A DNA stretch of 14,445 bases from a bacterium (GTDB lineage Bacteria > Spirochaetota > UBA4802 > UBA5550), in contig JAAENB010001255.1 of the NCBI GenBank assembly GCA_024224995.1, positions 1 through 14,445 of the forward strand, given 5' to 3'. The notes beneath the pieces were generated by a model. It searched no databases. It was not told where the DNA came from and worked only from the letters and a program-made list of their open reading frames with translations. How positions within the stretch are numbered: position 1 is the first letter of the stretch; each line of letters begins with the position of its first letter. Positions 6,681-14,247 of the stretch are shown here, piece after piece. The translations under genes and the position numbers were made by a program.

Positions 6681-9341
6681 TTATTTTTTATCAAACATAA
6701 CTTCTTCTTCCGTGTACTCATCTTCAATGAGCGATTCACCGGCAAGTTCTCCCGTAACATGGGGGATAACCTTGCGGTATACATCAAGCGCGTTCTTTCG
6801 CTCTCCGTCAACAGTGAGAAGATCACTGATCTTTATGTTAAAAAGTCTTTCATTCTCTTCGAGGTAGGGCAGGATAAGATCCCAATCCTTATGGGTCAGG
6901 GAGGTTATTACTCCGCCGTTAAGCTGCTGATCAACCAGTGACTTATGAGGATCACGCATATAAACGGCTCCTCCCGACGCGAGAGAAAAAATATTACTTC
7001 CCGGGTAGGGATCTTTCAAGGGAACGATATCCCCCTTTTCATCAAATTTAACGGCATTGAGAATAACAAAGCCCCCGCCATTAAGAGGATCCCCTGCCAT
7101 AAAAGATTCACCAAGGAAATCGAGACAGGTTCCGTTTATTACTACCCTGGGCCGTCCAACAGAGTTAATAAGAGGCCGTCCCGCGGCATTTCCCATAACG
7201 TATATTTCTCCGCCCTTGGCTCCATACATAAATGTCTGTCCAACATCTCCGTATATTACCAGTTTTCCCCGTTTAATGATCTGGCCTAATTGATCCTGGG
7301 CATTATCATGCACGGAAATTGACATTCCGTCAATACCCGAAGCAAGATAGTCCCCGGAACTGTCATATACATCAATAACCACATCATCGGTATCGGGACC
7401 AAGTCCGTTTCCAATGTATCGCTGGCCAATACAGCCAAAACTGATAAACCGTTTCCAGCCCTTAAAATAAGCATCCATCAAGAGAGACGCGTCGCAATCA
7501 ATTCCTTCGGGTGTAAAATGGGCCGCGTTAATCACCAGGGTTGTTTCCCCGGGGTTTGGCGGCCGAAGGGTTTTCCGGGTTTCGAAATCGATAAGGCGGT
7601 ATGCATTATCGCCAACGCCTTCTTCTTCCGGGTAGGGAAGTCCTTTAAAGAGCCTGGTAAGTTCACTTCTAAAAATATGCAGCAAATGGCTCCGCTTTTT
7701 TCCACCTGTTGGATAGCGGTAATCATTAAGCATGGTAAGGGCATTAATCGCGGTTTCAATTCCCCTGGTATCTTTGGAACGGTCAATAATCATTTTGCAT
7801 ACGGCCCGGACATCCTGAAAAGCCCAGAATGAAATATTGTCCCGTATATACGCGAAAAGGTCATCCGCTCCGCTTTCATAATTCTGTTCAATTTTTTTCC
7901 GAATATCATCATTTACCAAATGGGTCATATACGAATCAGAAGTAAAATCACAGGATTCGGTTTCATCCGGCATTTGAACCGGTTCTCCGAACTTGTCGGA
8001 ACAGGTCATACGAATCTTGCCTTCTTCATTTTTGGCCAGGTTAAAAATAAATGCTCCACCGTCGGTATGGCTTCCGCCGCGAGCGTTCCAATACTGATCC
8101 GCCACGGGACAAATCCGGTTGTCTTCTTCCGAAAGGCTTTGCATGGTAGCGTCAATGGCCTGTTTTTCGGAACAGATAAGTCCTACCTGTACTTCTCCGT
8201 CGGCAAAGGCAAAAACCTGTGGTCTCAGCATTGCCGTGTCCGTAATTCCCAGAAGCTGAAAAGCCTCCTCAAGGGGGTTCGTTCTGGCGATAATAAAGAA
8301 CCAGGGGCCATCGGGGGAGCCGTGAATATGCGTAGCCTGAATAGCGCGATAGTTCTTTTGCTTTGCTTCCGGCAGCTGGTCAAAGTCGAGCTCTGTGGTT
8401 GGCGCCAGCGCTTCGATTATATACTCAAGAGGATATTTATATGTCCTGTTCATAAGGTCGAACAACAGGGCCGAAACTTCGGTATCCGTAAGGAACTGGG
8501 GATAAATATTCCGCTGAATAAGATGCTCGGAAACGGAATGATAATTAGCAAAGTCACCATTATGGACAAGAGCCATATTAACCCCCGCGAAGGGGTGCGC
8601 TCCTGCCGGGTGCCATACCCGCCCTTTGGTTGGGAAACGCTGATGGGCAATCCACACATGAGCGCGCAGGTTCTCAATTTTATAATATTCAACAATGGCT
8701 TCAGCGTATCCCACAACCTTCAGGATCATAATGTTCCTGCCGTTGGAAAGAACAAAAGCCTGTTTTTCTCCCATGGCCGCGTAATATTTTTGGTTTAAAA
8801 GAAAACTGTTCTGGTTCAGAAATTCGTCTTCAGCTTCGCGACGGTCCAGTTCCTGTAATTTATTTTTTTTAATAAAAGAATCAAGCGCATCCGCTTTTGC
8901 CCGAACAAAATACCGGCATACATCGGGTGGTTTTACTTCGAGACCAGGGACCGTTTCCCAGTCGTCAACAGTCTCCAGCATGCTTGCTGCCGCCACCTCA
9001 AAATTCGGCGTTATAAAATTCTTTTCTACTTCCTCACGGAATGTTGGATCGAGAAGAGCAACGTGCAGCATATAATAATCATCCAGCACTTCCCGGCTTA
9101 CGCCAAGCTCCTCCGGAACAAACCCTACTGCCGCGATCCCGCCGCCTTTTCCGTTGCCCCGGTTATGCATCTGCTTGGAAGGCTCATAAATGTGCTTTCC
9201 CCCAACCGGTTCGGAGCAGCAAAAACCAACAACACCGCAACCGCCTTCTTCTTCACCTTTCCGCACCGTAGCCGGAATGTTGAGGCCCTTTACGAGCCGT
9301 TTTCTTGAATCAAATAATTTATCTATTACTACTTTATTCAC
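6681..9341 (-). CDS. Glutamate synthase: glutamine amidotransferase domain joined to GXGXG domain, FMN domain absent
   Basis: The N-terminal part (about 35-440) is a class II glutamine amidotransferase as in GltB. C35 in GGCGVVGF is the expected nucleophile, with a 34-residue leader before it like the cleaved propeptide of bacterial GltB. HQRFPTKGRVWHPAGAHPF (233-251) and VHNGDFANYH (259-268) are substrate and oxyanion-loop motifs. The C-terminal part (about 595-800) is the GXGXG beta-helix of glutamate synthase (GDVGQ...GAKGGEIYVMGNAAGRPL at 698-724). The central FMN domain found between these in standard GltB is missing and is supplied by the gene upstream. Residues about 440-590 are a linker I do not recognise. 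The start is GTG (9341-9339), overlapping the previous TGA by four bases, with GGAG 8 bases upstream. Its role would be to release ammonia from glutamine and channel it to the FMN subunit. Confidence 0.88.
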   Translation of the reverse strand: MNKVVIDKLFDSRKRLVKGLNIPATVRKGEEEGGCGVVGFCCSEPVGGKHIYEPSKQMHNRGNGKGGGIAAVGFVPEELGVSREVLDDYYMLHVALLDPTFREEVEKNFITPNFEVAAASMLETVDDWETVPGLEVKPPDVCRYFVRAKADALDSFIKKNKLQELDRREAEDEFLNQNSFLLNQKYYAAMGEKQAFVLSNGRNIMILKVVGYAEAIVEYYKIENLRAHVWIAHQRFPTKGRVWHPAGAHPFAGVNMALVHNGDFANYHSVSEHLIQRNIYPQFLTDTEVSALLFDLMNRTYKYPLEYIIEALAPTTELDFDQLPEAKQKNYRAIQATHIHGSPDGPWFFIIARTNPLEEAFQLLGITDTAMLRPQVFAFADGEVQVGLICSEKQAIDATMQSLSEEDNRICPVADQYWNARGGSHTDGGAFIFNLAKNEEGKIRMTCSDKFGEPVQMPDETESCDFTSDSYMTHLVNDDIRKKIEQNYESGADDLFAYIRDNISFWAFQDVRAVCKMIIDRSKDTRGIETAINALTMLNDYRYPTGGKKRSHLLHIFRSELTRLFKGLPYPEEEGVGDNAYRLIDFETRKTLRPPNPGETTLVINAAHFTPEGIDCDASLLMDAYFKGWKRFISFGCIGQRYIGNGLGPDTDDVVIDVYDSSGDYLASGIDGMSISVHDNAQDQLGQIIKRGKLVIYGDVGQTFMYGAKGGEIYVMGNAAGRPLINSVGRPRVVINGTCLDFLGESFMAGDPLNGGGFVILNAVKFDEKGDIVPLKDPYPGSNIFSLASGGAVYMRDPHKSLVDQQLNGGVITSLTHKDWDLILPYLEENERLFNIKISDLLTVDGERKNALDVYRKVIPHVTGELAGESLIEDEYTEEEVMFDKK

Positions 9342-10918
9342 GCTGAATGCTCCACGTCATTGGTATAATCAAGATGCATCAATAAATCGGACCGGCCGCG
9401 CAGTTCCGTAACACTTCGCAGTCCCAAACGGATAAGTATCCGTACAAGATCTTTTCGCCAGGCATTATATACATTAATAAGCCGCTGCGTTCCCCAATCA
9501 AGATCGACCTTTGGAGCCAGTCCTTTGTCGGTCGTGGCAATGGACCGGGGACATCCCCGTCCGCTTGAACACCGTCCGCACCGGACACAACCAAGAGCGA
9601 TCATCTCAACAGTTCCCACAACAATACCGTCGGCTCCAAGGGCAATTGCTTTTGCCACATCGTGAGCGTTCCGTATGCCGCCGCTGGCAATAAGGACAAC
9701 CTCTTCTCGGGCTCCTTCATCCACCAGGAAATTATGTACTTTGGGAATAGCATATTCTATAGGCATGGCGATATTTTTCTTCGCGATATCGGGCGCCGCG
9801 CCAGTGCCGCCATACCCGCCGTCTATATGGACAATATGGGTGCCCGCTGAATAACTTCCAATGGCAACCATATCAACATCGGCAGGAGTAGAGACCTTGG
9901 TTGATACCAGGGCGCGCCGGTTAATATGCTTGATCCAGTCAATATGTTTCATATGGTCTTCAATAGAATAGACACTGTGAAAAGGAAAGGGCGAAAAGAG
10001 TGATATTCCCTGCACTGCTTCCCGCATCCGGGAAACGGCCGGGGTATTTTTGGCTCCCAACAGGTGACCGCCAAGACCGGGTTTCGCGCCCTGGGCGTAT
10101 TTAAATTCCACAATGGGAACCCGCTGAATAGTCTCTTCTCGAATTCCAAACAGCCCCGTTGCTACCTGGGTAATAACATGATCATCATAGGGCCGCATCC
10201 GTTCCATATACCCGCCTTCTCCCGTACAGGTGAAGGTGTTCCAGGCTACGGCGGCCCGTGCTTTTGAAAGCTGGGTTGTATTACTTACCGATCCGAATGA
10301 CATACCGCCGCCATACCAGGGTATATCAATTTTGACCCTGGTCCGGCCGTCGTTGCGGCGATTCAATTCCAAACTGGTATCTATATCTTCTTCTTTTAAT
10401 TCAACAGCCGGTTTGTCCGGGTATTTTATCCGAATGCGGTCGAATCCTCCGTCCGAGGTTCCAACTTCATATTCAAGTCCGAACTCTTCCGGCGGAACAT
10501 CGCCGGTTTCGGCCATTTTCCAGGTGGCAATGATCATATCCGCAGGCCAGCGATGATCTCCCAGCGTCTTCATCATGGGATTCTCTTCCAGGTGCAGCGC
10601 GCCCTTTGGACACTTCGCGACACAGAAGGTATCTTTTTTTTCGCAAGCCGGGCCTATACATAAATGGCTCTCGGGCTCGGCAAAATATTTGTACCCTGGT
10701 CTGAATACATGAACTCCCTGTGGGCATGTATCCATACACAAACCGCACCGGTCACAATCTTCGGTTCTTAGAATAATATATTTCGCCATTTCATTCCGGT
10801 ACCGCGGCGGTGCCGGAATAATTTCGCGATCCATTTTATACTGGGGAACCCTGGTAGACAGGGTATTCTCCGGTAGTATATCCTCAAGTTTATCGTCTTG
10901 TTCCAAAAAGTTTGCCAA
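9338..10918 (-). CDS. Glutamate synthase FMN/Fe-S subunit with N-terminal ferredoxin motifs
   Basis: This is the synthase (GltB2-like) domain, which aminates 2-oxoglutarate using FMN and an iron-sulfur cluster. Positions count from an upstream in-frame TTG at 10942. Cys motifs at 63-73 (CDRCGLCMDTC) and 95-111 are ferredoxin-like. The catalytic core has GGMSFGSVS (211-219), TGEGG (240-244), QGAKPGLGGHLLG (284-296), SIEDH (326-330), HIDGGYGGTGAAP (372-384) and GGIRNAHDVAKA (421-432). C452, C455, C458 and C464 follow as cluster ligands. All glutamate-synthase hallmarks are present. I place the start at TTG 10918-10916, giving about 526 residues, because AGGAGG lies 6 bases upstream. That site is inside the end of the previous gene (29-base overlap), suggesting translational coupling. 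The TTG at 10942 would add eight residues but has no such site. Confidence 0.9.
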   Translation of the reverse strand: MANFLEQDDKLEDILPENTLSTRVPQYKMDREIIPAPPRYRNEMAKYIILRTEDCDRCGLCMDTCPQGVHVFRPGYKYFAEPESHLCIGPACEKKDTFCVAKCPKGALHLEENPMMKTLGDHRWPADMIIATWKMAETGDVPPEEFGLEYEVGTSDGGFDRIRIKYPDKPAVELKEEDIDTSLELNRRNDGRTRVKIDIPWYGGGMSFGSVSNTTQLSKARAAVAWNTFTCTGEGGYMERMRPYDDHVITQVATGLFGIREETIQRVPIVEFKYAQGAKPGLGGHLLGAKNTPAVSRMREAVQGISLFSPFPFHSVYSIEDHMKHIDWIKHINRRALVSTKVSTPADVDMVAIGSYSAGTHIVHIDGGYGGTGAAPDIAKKNIAMPIEYAIPKVHNFLVDEGAREEVVLIASGGIRNAHDVAKAIALGADGIVVGTVEMIALGCVRCGRCSSGRGCPRSIATTDKGLAPKVDLDWGTQRLINVYNAWRKDLVRILIRLGLRSVTELRGRSDLLMHLDYTNDVEHSA

Positions 10919-12290
10919 AAGTCTCCTCCTCAAGCTGTTCAAAAAACATTGCCCGGCCTACATCTCCACGCAGCCGTCGCGCGTCCCGTATTCCCATAGC
11001 ACCCATAACTTCGATCAACTGTCCATGCCATGCTCCGATCAGGTTTATCATCCGCCCTGATCCATAATCCATATCAACTTCTTCAATTTTTGCAGGACAG
11101 TTCCGGGCCGGAGTACACGTATTACACAGATGGCACTCAACCCCTACGAGAAGAGGCAATTCAATGGAAACAAGGTCTGCTCCGCATATCAATGCTTTTG
11201 CCATATGTTCGGGGAGGCCAATCCCTCCCCCGGCTATAATCGTGCTCACGTCACGAATACCCTTTTCTATTAAGGTTGTATGAATCGTGCGGATCATATC
11301 CTTTAGAAAAAGAGGGTTTTCCGTTCCTATTTCATCTCCATTCATATCTGCCACAATATGAATAACTTCAACTTCCGCTTCCGCCAGTTCTATGGCACGG
11401 GCTACTCCCCTGGAATCGAGCTCCACCCGGATCGATACGACAATTTCGGGTTTGATGCTTTTCAATTCTTTGATCCGTTCCTGTACATTCGCGGAATCGG
11501 GGATCTCTACCATTTGAGTCTGCTGTATCATTTCAGAAGGTACTGCCGGGGCTTCCGCATTTAAATAGAAAACCACATTAGGCAGATAGTCTTTTATATC
11601 ATCTTTAATTTCAGGAAGTTTCGCGGAATCGATTATTGCAAGAAGCCCGGTATTTTTCGCTGTTGCCGCAAGGATGGTCTCTAACTGTGGACGGTCGAAT
11701 CCCGATGGGATCATATCAAATATCGCGGGCATGGGTAAGGAAATAAGAGGAGATGACTCCACTGACAGGCTGTCTCCCTCAAACGTTAGATAGGAATGCT
11801 TCTTCCCGATATCTACCGCAGTGCTGATATATTCCCGGCCATGAATACCGTCCCGTGTTGGGCGTACAATCTCCGACATGTCGGTCCACATGGAATCAAA
11901 TCCCGCGCCGGAAAATTTTCCCCCATAGCCTGCTCCGGAAACGGGAATCTTGGCTGTTTCCGCCTGAAGCCAGGTGGTCTGGATTATTTGCGGTGTCCAG
12001 TAACTGTTCCCCAGTTTTTCATATACGGGATTGATGGAAAGACGCAGCAGGTTTTTTGTACATTCCTGTACGCAGGACAAGCAGCCCATGCAGTCAAAAA
12101 AGAGGGCGTCTACATCTTCCATGTGGCGAATATATTTAATTTCATCCCTGTGACGATCGTAAATACAGGCTTTTTTTACACAGTTATGGCACCGTGAACA
12201 GTCTTCCCGCCAGTCTACAATACCATACTTTCCTATACGGGGCCGCCGCGGGGGAACTGGTTTGGTTTCTATGTGATATTTCTCCGGCAT
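10890..12290 (-). CDS. Degenerate glutamate-synthase FMN-domain paralog with two ferredoxin motifs
   Basis: The 466-residue protein shares its overall plan with the neighbouring FMN subunit: N-terminal ferredoxin motifs (C31, C34, C37, C42 and C67, C70, C73, C77), a glutamate-synthase-type barrel, then GGGIGLPEHMAKAL (354-367) and a cysteine cluster C386xxC389xxC392...C398. A conserved-looking stretch RPTRDGIHGREYISTAVDIG (143-162) links the two parts. The GGMSFGS, QGAKPGLGG and HIDGGYGGTG motifs of the active paralog are missing from the middle. It therefore probably lacks its own synthase activity and may serve as an iron-sulfur relay or structural partner. The ATG at 12290-12288 has only a weak AGAGAGA site. 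It begins 56 bases after metF and overlaps the next gene. This is inferred from reading motifs, not from an alignment. Confidence 0.8.
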   Translation of the reverse strand: MPEKYHIETKPVPPRRPRIGKYGIVDWREDCSRCHNCVKKACIYDRHRDEIKYIRHMEDVDALFFDCMGCLSCVQECTKNLLRLSINPVYEKLGNSYWTPQIIQTTWLQAETAKIPVSGAGYGGKFSGAGFDSMWTDMSEIVRPTRDGIHGREYISTAVDIGKKHSYLTFEGDSLSVESSPLISLPMPAIFDMIPSGFDRPQLETILAATAKNTGLLAIIDSAKLPEIKDDIKDYLPNVVFYLNAEAPAVPSEMIQQTQMVEIPDSANVQERIKELKSIKPEIVVSIRVELDSRGVARAIELAEAEVEVIHIVADMNGDEIGTENPLFLKDMIRTIHTTLIEKGIRDVSTIIAGGGIGLPEHMAKALICGADLVSIELPLLVGVECHLCNTCTPARNCPAKIEEVDMDYGSGRMINLIGAWHGQLIEVMGAMGIRDARRLRGDVGRAMFFEQLEEETFGKLFGTRR

Positions 12291-12346
12291 TTGGTTCTCT
12301 CTTTAATATATGATTTGTGTTTTACGCATGGCACCTGCGTTGTCCC

Positions 12347-13255
12347 CTACGCCAATCCTGACGCGGACAGGAGTTCGGAAACCGTATTCTCTTTTCCACC
12401 GGAAATGATGTGTATTCCCCGGAGGCCGTCCATGTCTTTTAACTCTTTAATTATTTCCACGCAAATGTTGATTCCTTCTTTCTTTTGCGCTGCCGCGTCT
12501 CCGGCTCCTTTCATTCTTTCAATAATGCTCGCGGGTATGGAAAAATCGGTATGTTTTTCGCACAGTTCCTCTGCTTCTGCCGCGCTTTCCAGGGGCATAA
12601 CTCCCGCGAGGATGGCGGTTTTGCCGGTTATCCCTTCGCCGCGGGCGGCATCCAGCCATTGCTTAAAGGCTTCAACATCAAATACTGCCTGGGTTTGCAC
12701 AAAGGCTGCTCCCGCCTCTACCTTGCTCGCGAGACGTATGATGTTCAGCTCAAGAGGGGTCATGTAGGGATTCGCTACTGCCCCGGGAAGCATGTTGAAC
12801 TCGCCTTCTATTTTTGTTCCGTCCAGCAATTCTCCCTCATGGCACATTTTTTTTATTGCCGCGATGAGCTGTGTTGAATCAAGATCATACACATTGGCCG
12901 ATTCGGGACTTGCGGTTAATGTCTGGTGATACCCGGAAAGACAGAGTACATTGCCAATTCCCATTGAGGCCGCGCCCAAAAGGTCCGACTGCAGGGCGAT
13001 ACGGTTCCGGTCACGGGTTACCAGCTGGTAAACCGGCTCTATTCCCGACTTTCCCAGGGCTACGGATGCTGCCATGCTCGAAAGTACCGCTCCATAAGGA
13101 TTATCCGCGACATTAACAGCCAGGGGACCGGCTTTCAAATCCCCTGCTGCCGCTTCCACTTCAGCTTTGCCTGCAGCAACTTTTGGCAGGTATTCCGCAG
13201 TTATAATAAAATCTCCGCTTTCAATCTTCTTAGCAAGTTTATTCGTTTTTTTCAT
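12347..13255 (-). CDS. metF: Methylene-tetrahydrofolate reductase, MetF
   Basis: MetF interconverts 5,10-methylene- and 5-methyl-tetrahydrofolate, the last step of the Wood-Ljungdahl methyl branch before methyl transfer. The 302-residue protein has the FAD barrel of the family: the catalytic glutamate region TAEYLPK (E21), the EPVYQLVTRDRNRIALQSDL stretch (73-92), NVLCLSGYH (102-110), VYDLDSTQL (122-130), FVQTQAVFD (185-193) and AGVMPLES (217-224). Y109 stands where most MetF proteins have the flavin- and folate-contacting aspartate (L-x-G-D). There is no NAD(P)H site of its own, as in MetF enzymes that depend on MetV and Hdr partners. The ATG at 13255-13253 has AGGA about 9 bases upstream. 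It follows the short MvhD-like gene by 35 bases. Confidence 0.93.
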   Translation of the reverse strand: MKKTNKLAKKIESGDFIITAEYLPKVAAGKAEVEAAAGDLKAGPLAVNVADNPYGAVLSSMAASVALGKSGIEPVYQLVTRDRNRIALQSDLLGAASMGIGNVLCLSGYHQTLTASPESANVYDLDSTQLIAAIKKMCHEGELLDGTKIEGEFNMLPGAVANPYMTPLELNIIRLASKVEAGAAFVQTQAVFDVEAFKQWLDAARGEGITGKTAILAGVMPLESAAEAEELCEKHTDFSIPASIIERMKGAGDAAAQKKEGINICVEIIKELKDMDGLRGIHIISGGKENTVSELLSASGLA

Positions 13256-13272
13256 ATATATCCATCCTGAGC

Positions 13273-13290
13273 CCTGGTTTCATTACCAGG
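13273..13290. repeat. Small hairpin between the first gene and metF
   Basis: CCTGGT (13273-13278) and ACCAGG (13285-13290) form a 6-bp stem with a six-base loop, directly after the stop of the first gene. The same TTACCAGG word occurs in the inverted repeat upstream of the operon (13733-13740). No U-tract follows, so I do not call it a terminator. Confidence 0.35.
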
Positions 13291-13677
13291 TTAAATTCTT
13301 GTTATTTGCTCGCGAAAATTTTCCATATCGCGTATGACCGGTCCCATTCCGCTTTCAGTCAGCTGGAGGACCTTTAACCGTCCTTTTCCCGCTCCGATTT
13401 CTTCAAGAAGTACATTGACCTCTTCCGCCCGCTTTTCCGCGCGAAGATTTCCTTCAAGATAGCGGCACTCTCCTTTTGAGCAGGTTACCACAACCACGCC
13501 GTCGGCGCCGGTTTCAAATGCCTTTATCATGTACAAAAGATCGGCTTTTCCCGAACAGGGAAGGGTAATTACTTTATAGTGTTTATTCCCCTCTTCGCCC
13601 AGTCCGGTTTCAAACTCATCAACATCAAAACTATCGGCACAGCAGAATACATACATTTTTGTCGCAATATTATTCAT
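13291..13677 (-). CDS. Short MvhD-like iron-sulfur protein lacking one N-terminal ligand
   Basis: This 128-residue protein opens the operon and is a paralog of the selenocysteine MvhD at the other end. Shared features are FCC (11-13), PCSG (40-43), ETGADGVVVV (55-64) and CSKGECRYLEGN (66-77). The N-terminal FCCQYU pattern becomes FCCADS, so serine 16 (codon AGT) stands at the selenocysteine or cysteine position, and the AYxxADLAG helix is replaced. It may bind an altered cluster, or act as an assembly or electron-transfer adaptor next to MetF. The ATG at 13677-13675 is not preceded by a good Shine-Dalgarno site (only AGAG). Family membership is clear; the exact role is not. Confidence 0.85.
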   Translation of the reverse strand: MNNIATKMYVFCCADSFDVDEFETGLGEEGNKHYKVITLPCSGKADLLYMIKAFETGADGVVVVTCSKGECRYLEGNLRAEKRAEEVNVLLEEIGAGKGRLKVLQLTESGMGPVIRDMENFREQITRI

Positions 13678-13689
13678 GGGTTTCTCTAT

Positions 13690-13718
13690 ATTATAAAAAG
13701 TTTGAAGTTTTAAGTCTA
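13690..13718 (-). promoter_or_regulatory. Candidate sigma70-type promoter of the operon
   Basis: On the minus strand TATAAT (13695-13690) lies 17 bases downstream of TAGACT (13718-13713), which matches TTGACA at four of six positions. Transcription would start near 13683, leaving a leader of only about six bases before the first ATG. That agrees with the lack of a good ribosome binding site but is unusual, so another promoter further upstream is possible. Confidence 0.4.
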
Positions 13719-13732
13719 CAGTTTGAAGTTTT
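13700..13732. repeat. Direct repeat GTTTGAAGTTTT, two copies
   Basis: The 12-mer occurs at 13700-13711 and 13721-13732, 21 bases apart (two helical turns), overlapping the spacer and upstream part of the candidate operon promoter. Its core TTTGAAGTTT recurs at 528-537, about the same distance upstream of the second mvhD start. The spacing suggests a regulator-binding site; this is inference. Confidence 0.5.
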
Positions 13733-13749
13733 TTACCAGGAGCTGGTAA
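13733..13749. promoter_or_regulatory. Inverted repeat, possible operator upstream of the operon
   Basis: TTACCAG (13733-13739), GAG spacer, CTGGTAA (13743-13749) is a perfect 7-bp inverted repeat 56-72 bases upstream of the first start codon. Relative to the candidate start point it would lie near -50 to -66, a position typical of activator sites. It could alternatively fold as a short hairpin in a longer leader. Confidence 0.4.
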
Positions 13750-13851
13750 TGTATGACGAAGCGTATATCCTAACCTGAAAATAATCCCCTCGAATGTAAA
13801 ACCCTACTCTTCCTTAAAACGTACTTAGTTGGTAATAATTCGAAGACCCGT

Positions 13852-13958
13852 CTTTTAATTCAATAAAATTAAGAGGGCTAAAATTTCCAAATGTTACAAA
13901 CGCGTAAACTTTATGACAGCGTTTAGCTATACTTAAGTATATTTAGTAACTCTTAATT
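13852..13958. repeat. Nested inverted repeats in the divergent region
   Basis: AATTAAGAG (13867-13875) can pair perfectly with CTCTTAATT (13950-13958), or, with one G-U, with CTTTTAATT (13852-13860). Between them lie AAACGC (13898-13903) with GCGTTT (13919-13924), and a perfect 14-base palindrome TATACTTAAGTATA (13928-13941). The first arm has two mutually exclusive partners. Function unknown; possible operator or structured-RNA remnant. Confidence 0.4.
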
Positions 13959-14030
13959 CCATATTATGATATATTAGCAGGACTAAACAAACAGGAGGTA
14001 ATCTTGACTCTTTTATATTATACAAAAAAC

Positions 14031-14059
14031 TTGACATTCGTTCGTTTATATGATATTAG
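14031..14059 (+). promoter_or_regulatory. Upstream plus-strand promoter-like sequence
   Basis: A consensus TTGACA (14031-14036) is followed after 17 bases by TATTAG (14054-14059). The word TTGACATTCG is repeated in the second promoter 188 bases downstream. No gene directly follows, so it may be a second promoter for the gene at 14319 or a duplicated remnant. Confidence 0.35.
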
Positions 14060-14218
14060 ATAAATAATAATATACAAACTTACATTTTTATCAAGAAAAA
14101 TATACATTTTTTTTTATTTTTTATTAAATTTTTACCCTTTTTATCAATAGAATAACACTTATTCAGTGTAGCTAAAAAAAAACAGGGATCAACGCTACGT
14201 GAGAGGGTATAAACGACA

Positions 14219-14247
14219 TTGACATTCGATCTTTTTTTTAGTATATT
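14219..14247 (+). promoter_or_regulatory. Probable sigma70 promoter of the HigA-like gene
   Basis: TTGACA (14219-14224), a 17-base spacer and TATATT (14242-14247) make a near-consensus promoter. Transcription would start near 14254, giving a leader of about 65 bases before the ATG at 14319. Confidence 0.55.

Noticed and set aside
7920..8798. A 292-codon plus-strand open frame opposite the amidotransferase/GXGXG gene
   Set aside because: It lies wholly antisense to a gene with clear family motifs, has no recognisable motif of its own, and is best explained as a shadow of coding sequence.
13750..13960. Possible integron attC or phage attachment site because of nested palindromes
   Set aside because: No matching RYYYAAC/GTTRRRY core pair was found, and no integrase or target-site duplication is visible.
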